From Nakamurella sp. A5-74 (lineage in GTDB: Bacteria; Actinomycetota; Actinomycetes; Mycobacteriales; Nakamurellaceae), in assembly GCF_040438885.1 (NCBI RefSeq), contig NZ_CP159218.1, forward strand, positions 186,001-250,000: a stretch of DNA of 64,000 bases, in the 5' to 3' direction. A model generated the notes under the pieces. It worked only from the letters and a program-made list of their open reading frames with translations. It was not told the origin of the DNA and ran no database searches. Below, piece by piece: positions 11,501 through 20,319 of this stretch (its first letter is position 1; every line of letters begins with the position of its first letter). The position numbers and the translations under genes were made by a program.

Positions 11501-11785
11501 CGTCTGCCGGGCGCTCCGGATCAGACTGATTGCCACGGCGGCAACGTGCTTGCAGTCCATCTCCATCGGACAGGAGCACCAGCTGGTGAATCCGCTCCCG
11601 AGGGGCAGCAGCACCACCTCGTACGGCCGCCGCGCCGATCCCCGCACGACGCCGCTGACGGTGCCGTCCTCCTCTTCGACCACGTACTCCACCCGACCCT
11701 GGGCGAAGTAGACCTGCCCGCGCTCGAAGGTGGCGGTCCCCACGATCGTCCGGATCAGTTGGTCGGTGAGCTCAGGGAAGGGCAC
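8576..11785 (-). CDS. SWIM zinc-finger SNF2 family DNA helicase
   Basis: A 1069-residue Swi2/Snf2 ATPase. The N-terminus carries a SWIM zinc motif CSCPMEMDCKH (about residues 60-70). The C-terminal half has the full helicase set: Walker A DDMGLGKT, DEAQ box LDEAQQVKN, TGTPLENS, and in the second lobe LVFSQFTDYL, DGRT, LKAGGFGLNLTAADYV and RTHRIGQ. Such proteins translocate on duplex DNA and remodel protein-DNA complexes; several defence systems use them. I used the GTG at 11785, directly before the conserved PFPELTDQLI; the larger open frame upstream to 12205 runs through a NYN-gene scar. The gene begins 5 bp after that scar's stop, so it was once the downstream partner of a NYN gene. Confidence 0.9.
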   Translation of the reverse strand: MPFPELTDQLIRTIVGTATFERGQVYFAQGRVEYVVEEEDGTVSGVVRGSARRPYEVVLLPLGSGFTSWCSCPMEMDCKHVAAVAISLIRSARQTHTPRKADWERTLGGPSSATASGGRGRTQPGLPDPLALRFEVASDRDGRRRLKLTVHGRTKSGTWSKSAISWSQFSPGYGRSFDRHPAAPVLTELQAAANPDNYYGYGYGAQPVYLDAVGPGIWRYLNRLTRAGVSLVSGTGPTSTAVRLIKEPLRTFLDLRRAGADVQLSGEFAGPVTMPDGPVVVVGSAIPLGLAQLPEDAPDGRLTLWRFASDPPEAFFRLISAPAVIPADELPWFLTGYLPTLREEIDVISSDDSVELLEPEPPRLRLHVKLIGPHRAVLEWFFDYPIGDRRLSANASRPSGEPFRNPTLEQEAVQNLPTGLPGLDVPTDPSDPISGSAVSGRALVDVVAVTVPALRAAGVEVEVDDMVPDYREAVDAPVIELGVSDSDTRDWFDLAVRITLEGIEIPFAKVFQALAIGEPLILDDGLIVDLDRPEFHRLAHLIEQARLMLDPQTGKPRLSVLQAGLWEELVTLGVVTEQSQRWRELVTKLQHVPAEPVPVPVALQAELRPYQQDGFGWLCRLVDLGLGGVLADDMGLGKTVQGLALMLHLRETRPVAKVLVVAPTSVVGNWVVEAGKFAPGLRVTAVTATGARRAEPLADLHAASDVVITSYALLRLEDADYRSLDWDLVILDEAQQVKNRQSKAYQAVRRLNASTTIAMTGTPLENSMMDLWSMLSLVAPGMFPDPERFRTDYALPIESGRDPELLAVLRGRIRPFMLRRTKDRVALDLPAKQEQVLTVELAPQHQRAYQTRLQRERQLVLGLLEADETSGAGRIQMLAALTRLRRLALSTDLVEGSPPGIPSAKIELLVEHLVELAAEGHRALVFSQFTDYLKLARTRLDAEGIRYSYLDGRTRNRQQRIAEFVDGDAPAFLISLKAGGFGLNLTAADYVFILDPWWNPAAEAQAIDRTHRIGQDKPVMVYRLISADTIEQKVLELQETKRDLFRRVVDESDFVSTAMGVDDLRALLD

Positions 11786-11790
11786 GTGCG

Positions 11791-11923
11791 TCAGGGTAGC
11801 GAGGGGTAGGCGGTGATCGATTCCCAGGCGGCGGTGCGGATGTCGAGATAGGCCGGCCGAAGATCGCGAACGCCCCGGCCGCCAGCGTCGACCAGCGTCG
11901 ATCAGCACAGCGCAGCGGTTCAC
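11791..11923 (-). pseudogene. deletion scar of a NYN-domain gene
   Basis: The first 11 codons (MNRCAVLIDAG, GTG at 11923) are identical to the start of the NYN protein gene at 23.9 kb, and the last ~17 codons (LDIRTAAWESI, in another frame, ending at the TGA 11791-11793) match that gene's C-terminus. Everything between, over 1 kb in the paralog, is gone. This is a remnant of a second copy of the NYN gene, located between the SNF2 helicase gene and the Wadjet operon. Confidence 0.8.
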
Positions 11924-12026
11924 CTCCCCGGATCGGTGCACCCGGACGGGCATCGTGGACCGGCCGGCTGTCGGGGAGTCGTGATGAACTGATTGAGACT
12001 GACCGGAGACGACCACGGAGGCGGGG

Positions 12027-13484
12027 ATGGAGCACGATCGGATCGCTTCGTTGCGGACCCATTCGGCCGCATGGCGGTTGCTGCGCGCAGATTCGGCGCC
12101 GCTCGTGTTGAGCGTGCTCGGCGTGGCATTCGTCGTCGACAACGCCCGCAGCCTGCCCGAGACCGAGCTGATGGCCCGGCTGGATGACCAGTTGCATGCG
12201 CTCAACCAGGATGCCGCGAGCCCGGCCTACCCACGGAGTGCCCATGAGTACCTGGACACCTGGTGCGACACCGAACACGGCTGGCTGCGGAAGTACTACC
12301 CGGAGAAGTCCGACGAACCGCACTACGACGCGACCTCCGATCTGGAGAAGGCCTACGCCTGGGTGGTCGGGCTGGAGGCGCGCAGCTTCGTCGGTACCGC
12401 TTCACGGCTGCAGACGGTCATCGAGCTGCTGCGGCAGATGGTGCACGGCGCATCGGTGGATCCCGCCGGCCGCATTGCTGCGCTCACCGATCGGCGGGCG
12501 GAGATCGATGCCGAACTGGCCAGAGCCGAGGCGGGGCTGGACCCTCCGTTGGATCGCACGGCGCTGGCCGACCGCTACCAGCACTTCACCGCGACAGCCC
12601 GTGACCTGCTGGCCGACTTCCGGGAGGTCGAGGAGAACTTCCGCGCTCTGGATCGTGCAACCCGGGAGCGGATCGCGGGGTGGGAAGGCTCCAAGGGCGA
12701 CCTGTTGGACGAACTGCTCGGCGACCGGAACTCGATCGCCGCCTCCGACCAGGGGCGCAGCTTCCAGGCGTTCTACGAGTTCCTGTTGTCCCGGAGCAGC
12801 CAGGAGGAGCTGACGGAGCTGCTCGACAAACTCACCGAGCTCGACCAGATCAGCGTCGACAGATCGGTGCGCCATGTCCATTACGGCTGGATGGATGCCG
12901 CGGAGCGCACCCAGCAGACCGTCCGCACTCTGTCGGAGCAGCTGCGCCGGTTCCTCGACGACAAGGTCTGGCTGGAGAATCGGCGGGTGATGGATCTGCT
13001 GCGTTCGATCGAACGGTCGGCCCTCGTCCTGCGTGAGCAGCCCCGGCCGGCGGTGGAGACCGAGCTCGATGCCGTCGCCCCGCGGATCAACCTGGCGCTG
13101 TCCCGGCCCTTGTACGCGCCCTCGATGACGGCGTCCTTCGCCGACACCCAGGTGCTCGCATCGACCTCGGTCGTCGATCCGACGGTGCTGTTCGACCAGT
13201 TCCACGTCGACTCTGCCGAGCTGGCCGGCTTGACCCGCGCAGCTCTCCGGCGACGTGACCAGGTGTCGTTGTCGCAGCTGCTGCACGATCACCCTCCCGA
13301 GCAGGGGCTCGCCGAGATCCTGGGCTACCTCGGGTTGGACGAGGACGATTTCGAGGTGGTCGGCGATCCGTCAGCGCCGCCCTCCGCCGTGCCGATCGTG
13401 GACGACGCGGGCAACGACCGCGTGGTCGGTGTCCCGGAGGTCACCTTCGTGCGTCGACGGGCCGTTCGAGGAGCGCACCCGTGA
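12027..13484 (+). CDS. jetA: Wadjet type I component JetA (DUF3375)
   Basis: A 485-residue DUF3375 protein, the kleisin-like core of the MksB-related Wadjet complex that recognises and drives cleavage of closed-circular plasmids. The characteristic N-terminus is clear: a helical start with LRTHSAAWRLLRADSAPLVL, then WLRKYYPEKSDEPHYDAT-type sequence and the long coiled-coil middle region. ATG 12027 is preceded by a GGAGG at 12017-12021 region. The gene ends in a 4-bp overlap with jetB, and the four genes have the standard order A-B-C-D with every junction overlapping, so this is one operon. Confidence 0.95.
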   Translation: MEHDRIASLRTHSAAWRLLRADSAPLVLSVLGVAFVVDNARSLPETELMARLDDQLHALNQDAASPAYPRSAHEYLDTWCDTEHGWLRKYYPEKSDEPHYDATSDLEKAYAWVVGLEARSFVGTASRLQTVIELLRQMVHGASVDPAGRIAALTDRRAEIDAELARAEAGLDPPLDRTALADRYQHFTATARDLLADFREVEENFRALDRATRERIAGWEGSKGDLLDELLGDRNSIAASDQGRSFQAFYEFLLSRSSQEELTELLDKLTELDQISVDRSVRHVHYGWMDAAERTQQTVRTLSEQLRRFLDDKVWLENRRVMDLLRSIERSALVLREQPRPAVETELDAVAPRINLALSRPLYAPSMTASFADTQVLASTSVVDPTVLFDQFHVDSAELAGLTRAALRRRDQVSLSQLLHDHPPEQGLAEILGYLGLDEDDFEVVGDPSAPPSAVPIVDDAGNDRVVGVPEVTFVRRRAVRGAHP

Positions 13485-14104
13485 CCGTCCCGAACTCTCT
13501 TCCCGACCGGAGCGAGACGGGACCGGCGCCGCTGTCGGTGGTCGCGATCGCGCTGATGCGTGGGGCGGTGTACCGCGACCAGCACGAGCTGCAGTGGCGG
13601 CACCTGCTCACCCTGCAGCACGCGGTTCGCGATCACTTCGCCGTCCTCGGACTGCAGGTCAGGATCGACGAGGCCGAAGGCTATGCGTACCTGACGAGCC
13701 TGCCCGACGATCCGGACGCACCGCTGCCGCGCCTGATCCCGCGCCATCGACTCTCCTATCCGGTGAGCCTGCTGCTCGCCCTGGTCCGCAAGGCCGTCGC
13801 AGAATTCGACGCGACCAGCGGGGAAGGACGGCTGGTACTCACCCGCACCCGGCTCGTGGACGACCTGCGCACCTTCCTCGGCGACTCGACGAACGAGGCG
13901 AAGATCGTCGATCAGGTCGACCGGACCATCGCCAAGGTCGTCGACCTGGGCTTCCTGCGCCCGGTGTCCAGCGGGCCGCCGTCCTGGGAGGTCCGCCGGA
14001 TCATCAAGGCCTTCATCGACGCCCAGTGGCTGTCCGAGTTCGATCGTCGGCTGGCGGAGTACGCGGCTGTCGGGCGCGACGACGAAGCGGGTGACGGCGG
14101 GTGA
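13481..14104 (+). CDS. jetB: Wadjet type I component JetB (DUF4194)
   Basis: A 207-residue DUF4194 protein, the KITE-like (MukE/MksE-like) subunit of the Wadjet SMC complex. Visible family features are the N-terminal SVVAIALMRGAVYRDQHELQW segment and the winged-helix-like RLVLTRTRLVDDLRTFL and DRTIAKVVDLGFL pieces. GTG 13481 overlaps the jetA stop, and the end overlaps the jetC GTG. Length is normal for the family. Confidence 0.94.
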   Translation: MTVPNSLPDRSETGPAPLSVVAIALMRGAVYRDQHELQWRHLLTLQHAVRDHFAVLGLQVRIDEAEGYAYLTSLPDDPDAPLPRLIPRHRLSYPVSLLLALVRKAVAEFDATSGEGRLVLTRTRLVDDLRTFLGDSTNEAKIVDQVDRTIAKVVDLGFLRPVSSGPPSWEVRRIIKAFIDAQWLSEFDRRLAEYAAVGRDDEAGDGG

Positions 14105-17100
14105 GCGACGGACTGTTCTCCTCGCTGGAACTCGGCGCACCGGTCGATGCGCGACCGGGTTATCGACTCGACCGGCTCCAGGTCTACAACTGGGGCACGT
14201 TCCACGACGAGGTGGTGACACTCCGGCTCGGCGGCGACAACGCCCTGCTCACCGGCGACATCGGTTCCGGCAAGTCCACGCTGGTGGACGCGCTCACCAC
14301 ATTGTTGTTGCCCGCCAACCGGATCAACTACAACAAGGCTGCGGGCGCGGAGACCAGGGAACGGTCGCTGCGATCGTATGTGCTGGGCCACTACAGGTCC
14401 GAGCTCAGCGAGAGCACCGGATCGTCGCGACCGGTCGGTCTGCGCGATCATCGCCACTACTCGGTGGTGCTGGCGGTGTTCACCAATGCCGGCAGCGACG
14501 AGGAAGTGACCCTGGCGCAGGTCTTCTGGATGCGGGACACCGGGCAGGGGACACCGAACAGGTTCTTCGTCACCGCGGAGCGCGCCCTGGACATCAGCGC
14601 GGACTTCGCCGATTTCGGGGCCGAGATCGCCGGTCTGAAACGTCGACTGCGCAGTTCCGGGGCGGGGGTCCACGATCACTTCCCGGAATACGGCACCCGG
14701 TTCCGCCGGTTGCTGGGCATCGGCTCGGAGCAGGCGCTGGAGCTGCTGCACCAGACGATCTCGATGAAGTCGGTGGGCAGCCTCACCGAGTTCGTCCGGG
14801 CGCACATGCTCGAGAGTGCTGATGCTGCAACACGGATTAGCTCGCTGGTGGGGCATTTCGAGGACCTGTCGCGGGCGCACGCCGCCGTCAGCACCGCGAG
14901 TGTGCAGCTGGGACAGTTGGAACCGCTGGTGGTGGCGCTGCACGAACACGACGAGCTGGCCGCCGACCTCGTGCGCGCGGATGCGCTGACGACGGCGCTG
15001 CCGATCTGGATCGCCGAGCAGTTGGTGACGTTGTCGGACGCACTCGGCGCGCAGCTCGCTGCGGAACTCGCACAGACGGAGGCCGAGCACGAGCGGCAGG
15101 GTGCGGAGTTGACGGCGTTGCGGGTCGACCGCGACCGGCTGATCTCGGCCCGAGACACGGCCGGTGGCCAGCGGTTGGGCGAGCTGGAACGGCTGATCGA
15201 CGAGGAGTCGCGACGGCGGGATGAGCGACGGCGGCGGTTCCGGCGTCACGAACTACTGGTGTCCGAAGCGGGCCTGCCGCCGATCACCGACGCGAGGTCA
15301 TTCGCCGCATCCGTCGCGCTGGTCGCCGAGCAGCGGACGACCGCGGAAGCCGAGATCGACGAGCTCGGCGATCGACGCACCGAGCTGGCCGTCGAGAAAC
15401 GCCGGGTCGACGACCTTGGTCGTGAGGTCAACCTGGAGTTGCGCAGTCTTGAGGGCCGCCAGTCCAACATCGACCATCGCAGTCTGGCGTTGCGCGAACG
15501 TCTGGCTCAGGCGTTGGACGTCGACGCCGCGAGCTTGCCGTTCGCCGGCGAGCTCATCCAGGTCCGATCCGAACACGCGCAGTGGCACGGTGCCGCGGAG
15601 CGCGTGCTGCGCGGCTTCGCATTGTCGGTCCTGGTGCCGAGCGAGCAGTACGAGAGAGCCGCCGCCTGGGTCAACGACCACCACCTCGACGGGCGGTTCG
15701 TCTACTACCGGGTCAGTCCGCGGGTCACCATGACCCCGAAACCGTTGGCAGATCGGATGATTCTCGCCGATGTGCTCGAGGTGAAGCCGGGAGGCTTCGC
15801 CGAGTGGATGGACAACCAACTGCTGCGCCGCGCGGATCTGGTGTGCGCGGACACGATGGCCGAGTTCGCCCAGCACAGCAAGGCCGTCACCCGGCAGGGC
15901 CAGCTGAAATCCGCCGGCGGACGACACGAGAAGGACGATCGTTTCGCGGTGGACGATCGCACCCGGTGGGTGCTCGGCTGGAGCAACCAGGACAAGATCG
16001 CCGCACTGCTGGAGCGGGCCGGACAGATCCAGCGCGAGGCCACCACACTGAGATCGACGCTCGACACGGCGGTCGAGGGCGAGCAGCAGTGCCGGACGCG
16101 GATCCAACACCTGGTGGGTCTGGCTGAGTACCGGACGTGGACCGAGCTCGATTGGTGGTCTGCGGTCGCGACCGTCAACCGGCTGGAAGCAGAGGCCCGC
16201 ACGCTGCGGGAGGGCAACGCAGCGCTCGCCCAGCTGACCGCGCAGCTGGATCGGGTGGAGGATGAGATCGACACCGCCGAGCATTCGCGTACCGAGCTCG
16301 AGGGACGGTTGGGTGCCCTGCGACAGCGAGTGCAGGACAACGAGAATGACCGGCGCGCCGCCGATTCCCGGGTGCAGGCCGTCGAGCCGGACCACATCAC
16401 CGTCATGCGCACGTCGTACGACACCCTGGCCGCGCTTGCCGCGCTGCCGGCGAGCCTGCCGGAGTGCGCCGCGCACGAGCGTGAACTGGGCTCCGTACTC
16501 GCTCGCACCAAGGACCAATACACGGTCAGACAGAAATCGATCGGCGAACGAGCCGTCCGGATGATGCAGAAGTTCCGGCAGGAATGGCCCACAGAAACGG
16601 TCGACGTGGATGTGGATCTGGCATCCGCCGGTGAGTTCCGCACCCTGCACGAACGCATCGCGCACGACGACCTGCCCCGCTTCGAGGCCGATTTCAAACG
16701 CCAGCTGAACACGAACGCCATCCACGAGATCGCCAGCTTTCAGGCGTCATTGGACAAGGCGGCCCGGCAGATCCGGGAACGGATCGACGTGATCAACGAA
16801 TCGTTGCACACGATCGAGTACAACCCCGGCCGCCTGATCCGGCTGGTCGCCCAGCCGACCGTCAACGCGGAGGTGCGTGAGTTCCGGGAGGCGTTGCGGG
16901 CGTGCACCGACGACGCACTCGCGCACGACGACCGGTACTCGGAGGAGCGGTTCTTGCGCGTCCAGCAGATCATCGAGCGATTCGTCGGGCGGGAGGGTCT
17001 GACCGAGGTCGATCGTCGGTGGACGCAGTACGTCAGCGATGTGCGCAACTGGTACACCTTCGCGGCGTCCGAGCGGTCGCGGGAGACCGGCGAGGAGTGG

Positions 17101-17496
17101 GAGCACTACACCGATTCCGACGGCAAATCCGGTGGGCAGAAGGAGAAGCTGGCATACACGATCCTGGCTGCCTCACTGGCCTACCAGTTCAGGTTGGAGT
17201 GGGGGGTGCGGGCGTCGAAGGACTTCCGCTTCGCGGTGATCGACGAGGCGTTCGGGCGTGGGTCCGACGTCTCGACGCGCTATGCCCTCGACCTGTTCGG
17301 CAAACTCGGTCTTCAGTTGCTGATCGTCACCCCGCTGCAGAAGGTGCGGATCATCGAACCGCACGTCAGCGCGGTGGGATTCGTCGAGAACCGGACCGGC
17401 GACCGATCGCGCCTGCAAACGTTGACGATCACCGAGTTCCAGCAGCAACGCGCTGCCCGGGAAGCGGCGCTGGTGGCCGAGGCCGTCGGACGATGA
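14101..17496 (+). CDS. jetC: Wadjet type I component JetC (SMC/MukB-like ATPase)
   Basis: A 1131-residue SMC-like ATPase, the loop-extruding motor of the Wadjet complex. Walker A GDIGSGKST is at residues 52-60, a long Arg/Glu/Ala-rich coiled coil fills the middle, and the C-terminal head holds the ABC signature SGGQKEK (about residue 1010) and Walker B FAVIDEAFGRGSD (about 1043-1055). No key residue is missing. It starts with a GTG that overlaps the jetB stop and ends in a 4-bp overlap with jetD. Confidence 0.95.
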   Translation: MSDGLFSSLELGAPVDARPGYRLDRLQVYNWGTFHDEVVTLRLGGDNALLTGDIGSGKSTLVDALTTLLLPANRINYNKAAGAETRERSLRSYVLGHYRSELSESTGSSRPVGLRDHRHYSVVLAVFTNAGSDEEVTLAQVFWMRDTGQGTPNRFFVTAERALDISADFADFGAEIAGLKRRLRSSGAGVHDHFPEYGTRFRRLLGIGSEQALELLHQTISMKSVGSLTEFVRAHMLESADAATRISSLVGHFEDLSRAHAAVSTASVQLGQLEPLVVALHEHDELAADLVRADALTTALPIWIAEQLVTLSDALGAQLAAELAQTEAEHERQGAELTALRVDRDRLISARDTAGGQRLGELERLIDEESRRRDERRRRFRRHELLVSEAGLPPITDARSFAASVALVAEQRTTAEAEIDELGDRRTELAVEKRRVDDLGREVNLELRSLEGRQSNIDHRSLALRERLAQALDVDAASLPFAGELIQVRSEHAQWHGAAERVLRGFALSVLVPSEQYERAAAWVNDHHLDGRFVYYRVSPRVTMTPKPLADRMILADVLEVKPGGFAEWMDNQLLRRADLVCADTMAEFAQHSKAVTRQGQLKSAGGRHEKDDRFAVDDRTRWVLGWSNQDKIAALLERAGQIQREATTLRSTLDTAVEGEQQCRTRIQHLVGLAEYRTWTELDWWSAVATVNRLEAEARTLREGNAALAQLTAQLDRVEDEIDTAEHSRTELEGRLGALRQRVQDNENDRRAADSRVQAVEPDHITVMRTSYDTLAALAALPASLPECAAHERELGSVLARTKDQYTVRQKSIGERAVRMMQKFRQEWPTETVDVDVDLASAGEFRTLHERIAHDDLPRFEADFKRQLNTNAIHEIASFQASLDKAARQIRERIDVINESLHTIEYNPGRLIRLVAQPTVNAEVREFREALRACTDDALAHDDRYSEERFLRVQQIIERFVGREGLTEVDRRWTQYVSDVRNWYTFAASERSRETGEEWEHYTDSDGKSGGQKEKLAYTILAASLAYQFRLEWGVRASKDFRFAVIDEAFGRGSDVSTRYALDLFGKLGLQLLIVTPLQKVRIIEPHVSAVGFVENRTGDRSRLQTLTITEFQQQRAAREAALVAEAVGR

Positions 17497-18680
17497 GCGC
17501 GGCGGGTTGGTCGACACCCGAGCACGTCCGGGCGCAGCTGCGGCGGCGCTGGGACGACGGGTCGTTGCCGCGGGCCTACCTGAAACGCGAGCCGTTCCCG
17601 AGGGTGGAGGTGCCGCTGCGCGGTCCGACGGCGACGGAGCTGGCGCAAGACCTGACCGGAGTAGGTCGATGGCGTACGGCACTGCTCGAGGCCAGCGCGA
17701 ACGGGGCGGCATTCTCGCTGCAGCACAGGGCGGTGGGTGGCCGTTCGGTAGGACGCAACGAGCTTCCCAGCCGGGCGGTGGTCGAGCAGTACGAGCAGGC
17801 GTGGCGGCTGCTCGGGGTCGCGCGGCAGGCGCGGGCGCTGGACGAGGCGCTCGCGGAGACCTGGGAGCTGTTGCCACAGGCCGAGCCGTGGGTATTGTGC
17901 GAACCGTTGCGGGTGATCGGGGTGTCCGCGGACTGGCAGCGGATCCTGCGCGCGACCCGGTGGGTCGCCGAGCGAGGCGCCGGCCGGTATCTGCGCGAGA
18001 TCGATCTCGACGGGATCGACACCAAGTTCATCGAAACGAATCTCAGTGTGATCGCTGCCCTGTTGGACGCCGTGATGCCGACCGGACGGATCAGCTCCGA
18101 GCGATCCAGGACCAGGCAGTTCGCGGAACGGTACGGGCTGCAGTCCGTACCCGATCTGGTCCGGATCCGATGTGATGCAGGCTTTCTCGGACTTCCATCC
18201 GCGGTGTCGGAGTTGGCGCTACGACCCGAGGAGGCGGCTCGGCTGCAGGTCGCCGTGCAGCAGGTGCTCATCGTGGAGAACTTGGTCACGTATGCCGCAG
18301 TACCGATCCCGGCGGAGGGAGTGGTGATCTGGGGCGCTGGATTCTCTGCGGGCCGGCTCGGCAGGATGCCGTGGATGCGTTCAGCGCCGAGTGTTGCCTA
18401 CGCCGGCGACCTGGACAGCCACGGGTTCGCGATCCTGTCGCTGGTGCGCAGCCAGCTCCCACACACCCGCTCGATGCTGATGGACCGCAGTACCTTGTTG
18501 CAGCACCGCGACCGCTGGGGACGTGATCCGAAGCCGACCAGGGCCCGCCTCGATCATCTGCTCGACGACGAGCAGCTGCTCTACCAGGAGCTCGTCGAAG
18601 ATGTCCACGCACCGTCACTGCGGCTGGAGCAGGAGCGCCTCGACTGGGACTGGGTGCTGGACCGGCTGGAGGCGCAGTAG
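17493..18680 (+). CDS. jetD: Wadjet type I component JetD (DUF3322/DUF2220, Toprim-like nuclease)
   Basis: A 395-residue protein with the N-terminal DUF3322 region and the C-terminal DUF2220 Toprim-like nuclease domain related to topoisomerase VI subunit A. The acidic motifs are intact: the conserved Glu in LIVENLVTYAAVP and the metal-binding GDLDSHGFAIL at about residue 304. JetD is the endonuclease that cuts plasmid DNA after loop extrusion. ATG 17493 overlaps the jetC stop. The longer frame opening at 16902 is a shadow of jetC. Confidence 0.94.
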   Translation: MSAAGWSTPEHVRAQLRRRWDDGSLPRAYLKREPFPRVEVPLRGPTATELAQDLTGVGRWRTALLEASANGAAFSLQHRAVGGRSVGRNELPSRAVVEQYEQAWRLLGVARQARALDEALAETWELLPQAEPWVLCEPLRVIGVSADWQRILRATRWVAERGAGRYLREIDLDGIDTKFIETNLSVIAALLDAVMPTGRISSERSRTRQFAERYGLQSVPDLVRIRCDAGFLGLPSAVSELALRPEEAARLQVAVQQVLIVENLVTYAAVPIPAEGVVIWGAGFSAGRLGRMPWMRSAPSVAYAGDLDSHGFAILSLVRSQLPHTRSMLMDRSTLLQHRDRWGRDPKPTRARLDHLLDDEQLLYQELVEDVHAPSLRLEQERLDWDWVLDRLEAQ

Positions 18681-18681
18681 T

Positions 18682-18707
18682 CGACGGGGGCAGGAACGCG
18701 CCCGTCG
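18682..18707. terminator. hairpin after jetD
   Basis: Inverted repeat cgacggg (18682-18688) and cccgtcg (18701-18707) with a 12-nt loop begins two bases after the jetD stop. It is a plausible terminator of the Wadjet operon, without a T-tract. Confidence 0.55.
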
Positions 18708-18735
18708 CCGTCGGCGCAGACTGGGGGGTGGGGTG

Positions 18736-18850
18736 GGCGACTCTTCCGCGGCAGTGACAGTCGAAACGACGACAGGCGTCCTGGATCACGGCGGCCATGG
18801 CCTGATGGGCCAGCGGCTCCGCGAAATGCAGGGCCGCTGCGGTCAGGGCT
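18736..18850 (-). pseudogene. C-terminal scar of a RES-domain toxin gene
   Basis: Read on the minus strand this stretch encodes ALTAAALHFAEPLAH then MAAVIQDACRRF, closely matching the last ~35 residues of the intact RES toxin at 23.99-24.64 kb (ALTAATVHFAEPLAH, MIQDACGRL). The rest of the gene is missing. It lies immediately to the right of Wadjet, mirroring the NYN scar on the left. Confidence 0.75.
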
Positions 18851-18864
18851 ACGAAGGTGATCGG

Positions 18865-20046
18865 TCAGAACACTCTCCACGCGGACCTGGACATGGTGAT
18901 GCCGTGCCCATCTCGGTTTGTGCACGTGACACCCTGCTCACTCACCGCGCACGACACCGAGCCGATCACCACGGTGGTCCCGTACGGGATGGGCACCCGG
19001 TAGCGGTACATGGCTTGGTCGCCGCGGCACGTCTTCGGCTCGTTCTGCTGTATCCGCCCGGATGGGTCGACGATCCACACGTTCCCGGGTTCGGTCTCGT
19101 CGTCGCAGGCCTGGGTGGGGTAGTCGACGACGGTCAAGTTGCAAATCGCGCCCTTCTCCGGCATGTCCGGCGACAATGCCCCACAGACGATGTTCTTGGA
19201 CGGGGTGATGAACCCGCGATAGGAGCCCGGTTCGGTCGTGGGGAGCAGTTCGACGACGCGGCTTACTGGTTTCGGGTCGGTACCGATGGTGGTGTAGGTC
19301 AACCGGACCTTCACGTCCGGGCAGCAGTTGGCTGTCGCCATCGAGCGCCCGACGCCGGCGACGGCGATCTTGCCGGGCGCGACAGTGGTGGTTGCGGACA
19401 CGAATCGCTCCGCGGCCGCGTAGCTCGCGAGGAGCCCCTTCGCGGAAGACGGGGCGTACACCCCGGAGAACGCGAGAACCACGACCGAACTGGGCGAAGT
19501 ACTGGTTGGGCACTGCGCGGTGATCACCGCTTCCGGGATGCCGTCATCGTCGAGGTCGGCTGACTGTGGGGTCTGGATGACGTCAGCTGGCCCGGCCGTG
19601 CATCCGAGAACCGGGGTGATCACCTTCGCCCAATCCGTTCCCGGCCACACCGGATCCGCCGGACGGAGGTCGGTGGAGGCGGCGGTGCGCGGCGTTGCGA
19701 CAATGGTGGTTCGAGACGGCGAGATTGGCCGCTCGAACGAACCTGTCGACTGCGGGGACGGCCTGCTCGGCGCAGCTGGGTCCGACGTAGAGGGCGGGGT
19801 GGCCGTTGGCGTCGAGGGCGTTCCGGCCGCCGAAGGTGTACTGGTCGATGAGGACGGCGTCGTGGTTGACTCGCTACTCGACGTCGACGAACTGCCCGGG
19901 TTTGCCGACGGCGCCAGAGATGACGCCCGACTCGGCTGCGTGCCGGCCGACACGGGCTGGCCCGCAACGACTCCTCCGCAGCCGGCGACCAACACGGTCG
20001 CGATTGCTGCGACGGTCGCGTTCCTCAACCAGTTGCGAACCCTCAT
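18865..20046 (-). CDS. secreted lipoprotein with Ser/Thr-rich linker, function unknown
   Basis: A 393-residue exported protein. The signal sequence ends in the lipobox VLVAGCGG (about residue 23), followed by roughly 80 residues of Ser/Thr/Pro-rich linker and then a folded region with paired cysteines (for example CNLTVV, CDDETE, CRGD and the C-terminal CAVSEQGVTCTNRDGHGITMSR). This C-terminal end resembles DUF6636-type actinobacterial extracellular domains, where a CxxxEQGVTC motif is usual. ATG 20046 follows a strong GGAGG five bases upstream, so I prefer it to the ATG at 20067. No partner gene is evident; it begins directly after the RES scar. Confidence 0.75.
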   Translation of the reverse strand: MRVRNWLRNATVAAIATVLVAGCGGVVAGQPVSAGTQPSRASSLAPSANPGSSSTSSSESTTTPSSSTSTPSAAGTPSTPTATPPSTSDPAAPSRPSPQSTGSFERPISPSRTTIVATPRTAASTDLRPADPVWPGTDWAKVITPVLGCTAGPADVIQTPQSADLDDDGIPEAVITAQCPTSTSPSSVVVLAFSGVYAPSSAKGLLASYAAAERFVSATTTVAPGKIAVAGVGRSMATANCCPDVKVRLTYTTIGTDPKPVSRVVELLPTTEPGSYRGFITPSKNIVCGALSPDMPEKGAICNLTVVDYPTQACDDETEPGNVWIVDPSGRIQQNEPKTCRGDQAMYRYRVPIPYGTTVVIGSVSCAVSEQGVTCTNRDGHGITMSRSAWRVF

Positions 20047-20319
20047 GGTTCTCCTCCCCTTCTTCAATTCTTCTGTGCGGAAGCGGCTCCGGCAACATGC
20101 GTTCCAGATCTGACCCGGTCGCTGCCCCTGCCCCAGCGGAGCCGCTGAGCTGCCGATTGCGACCCAGGCTCAGCACAGCGACCTGGGCACGTGCCGCGGG
20201 TTTCACTCGCCCTACGAGGTGAGCGGAGACTCACCCCGCTCGCGCCAGTCCTGTCAGCTGGGTGCTGTTCGAGGTTCGGCGCCGACAGGAGAGGTGTGCG
20301 GTGGGACCTGCACCGCCGG

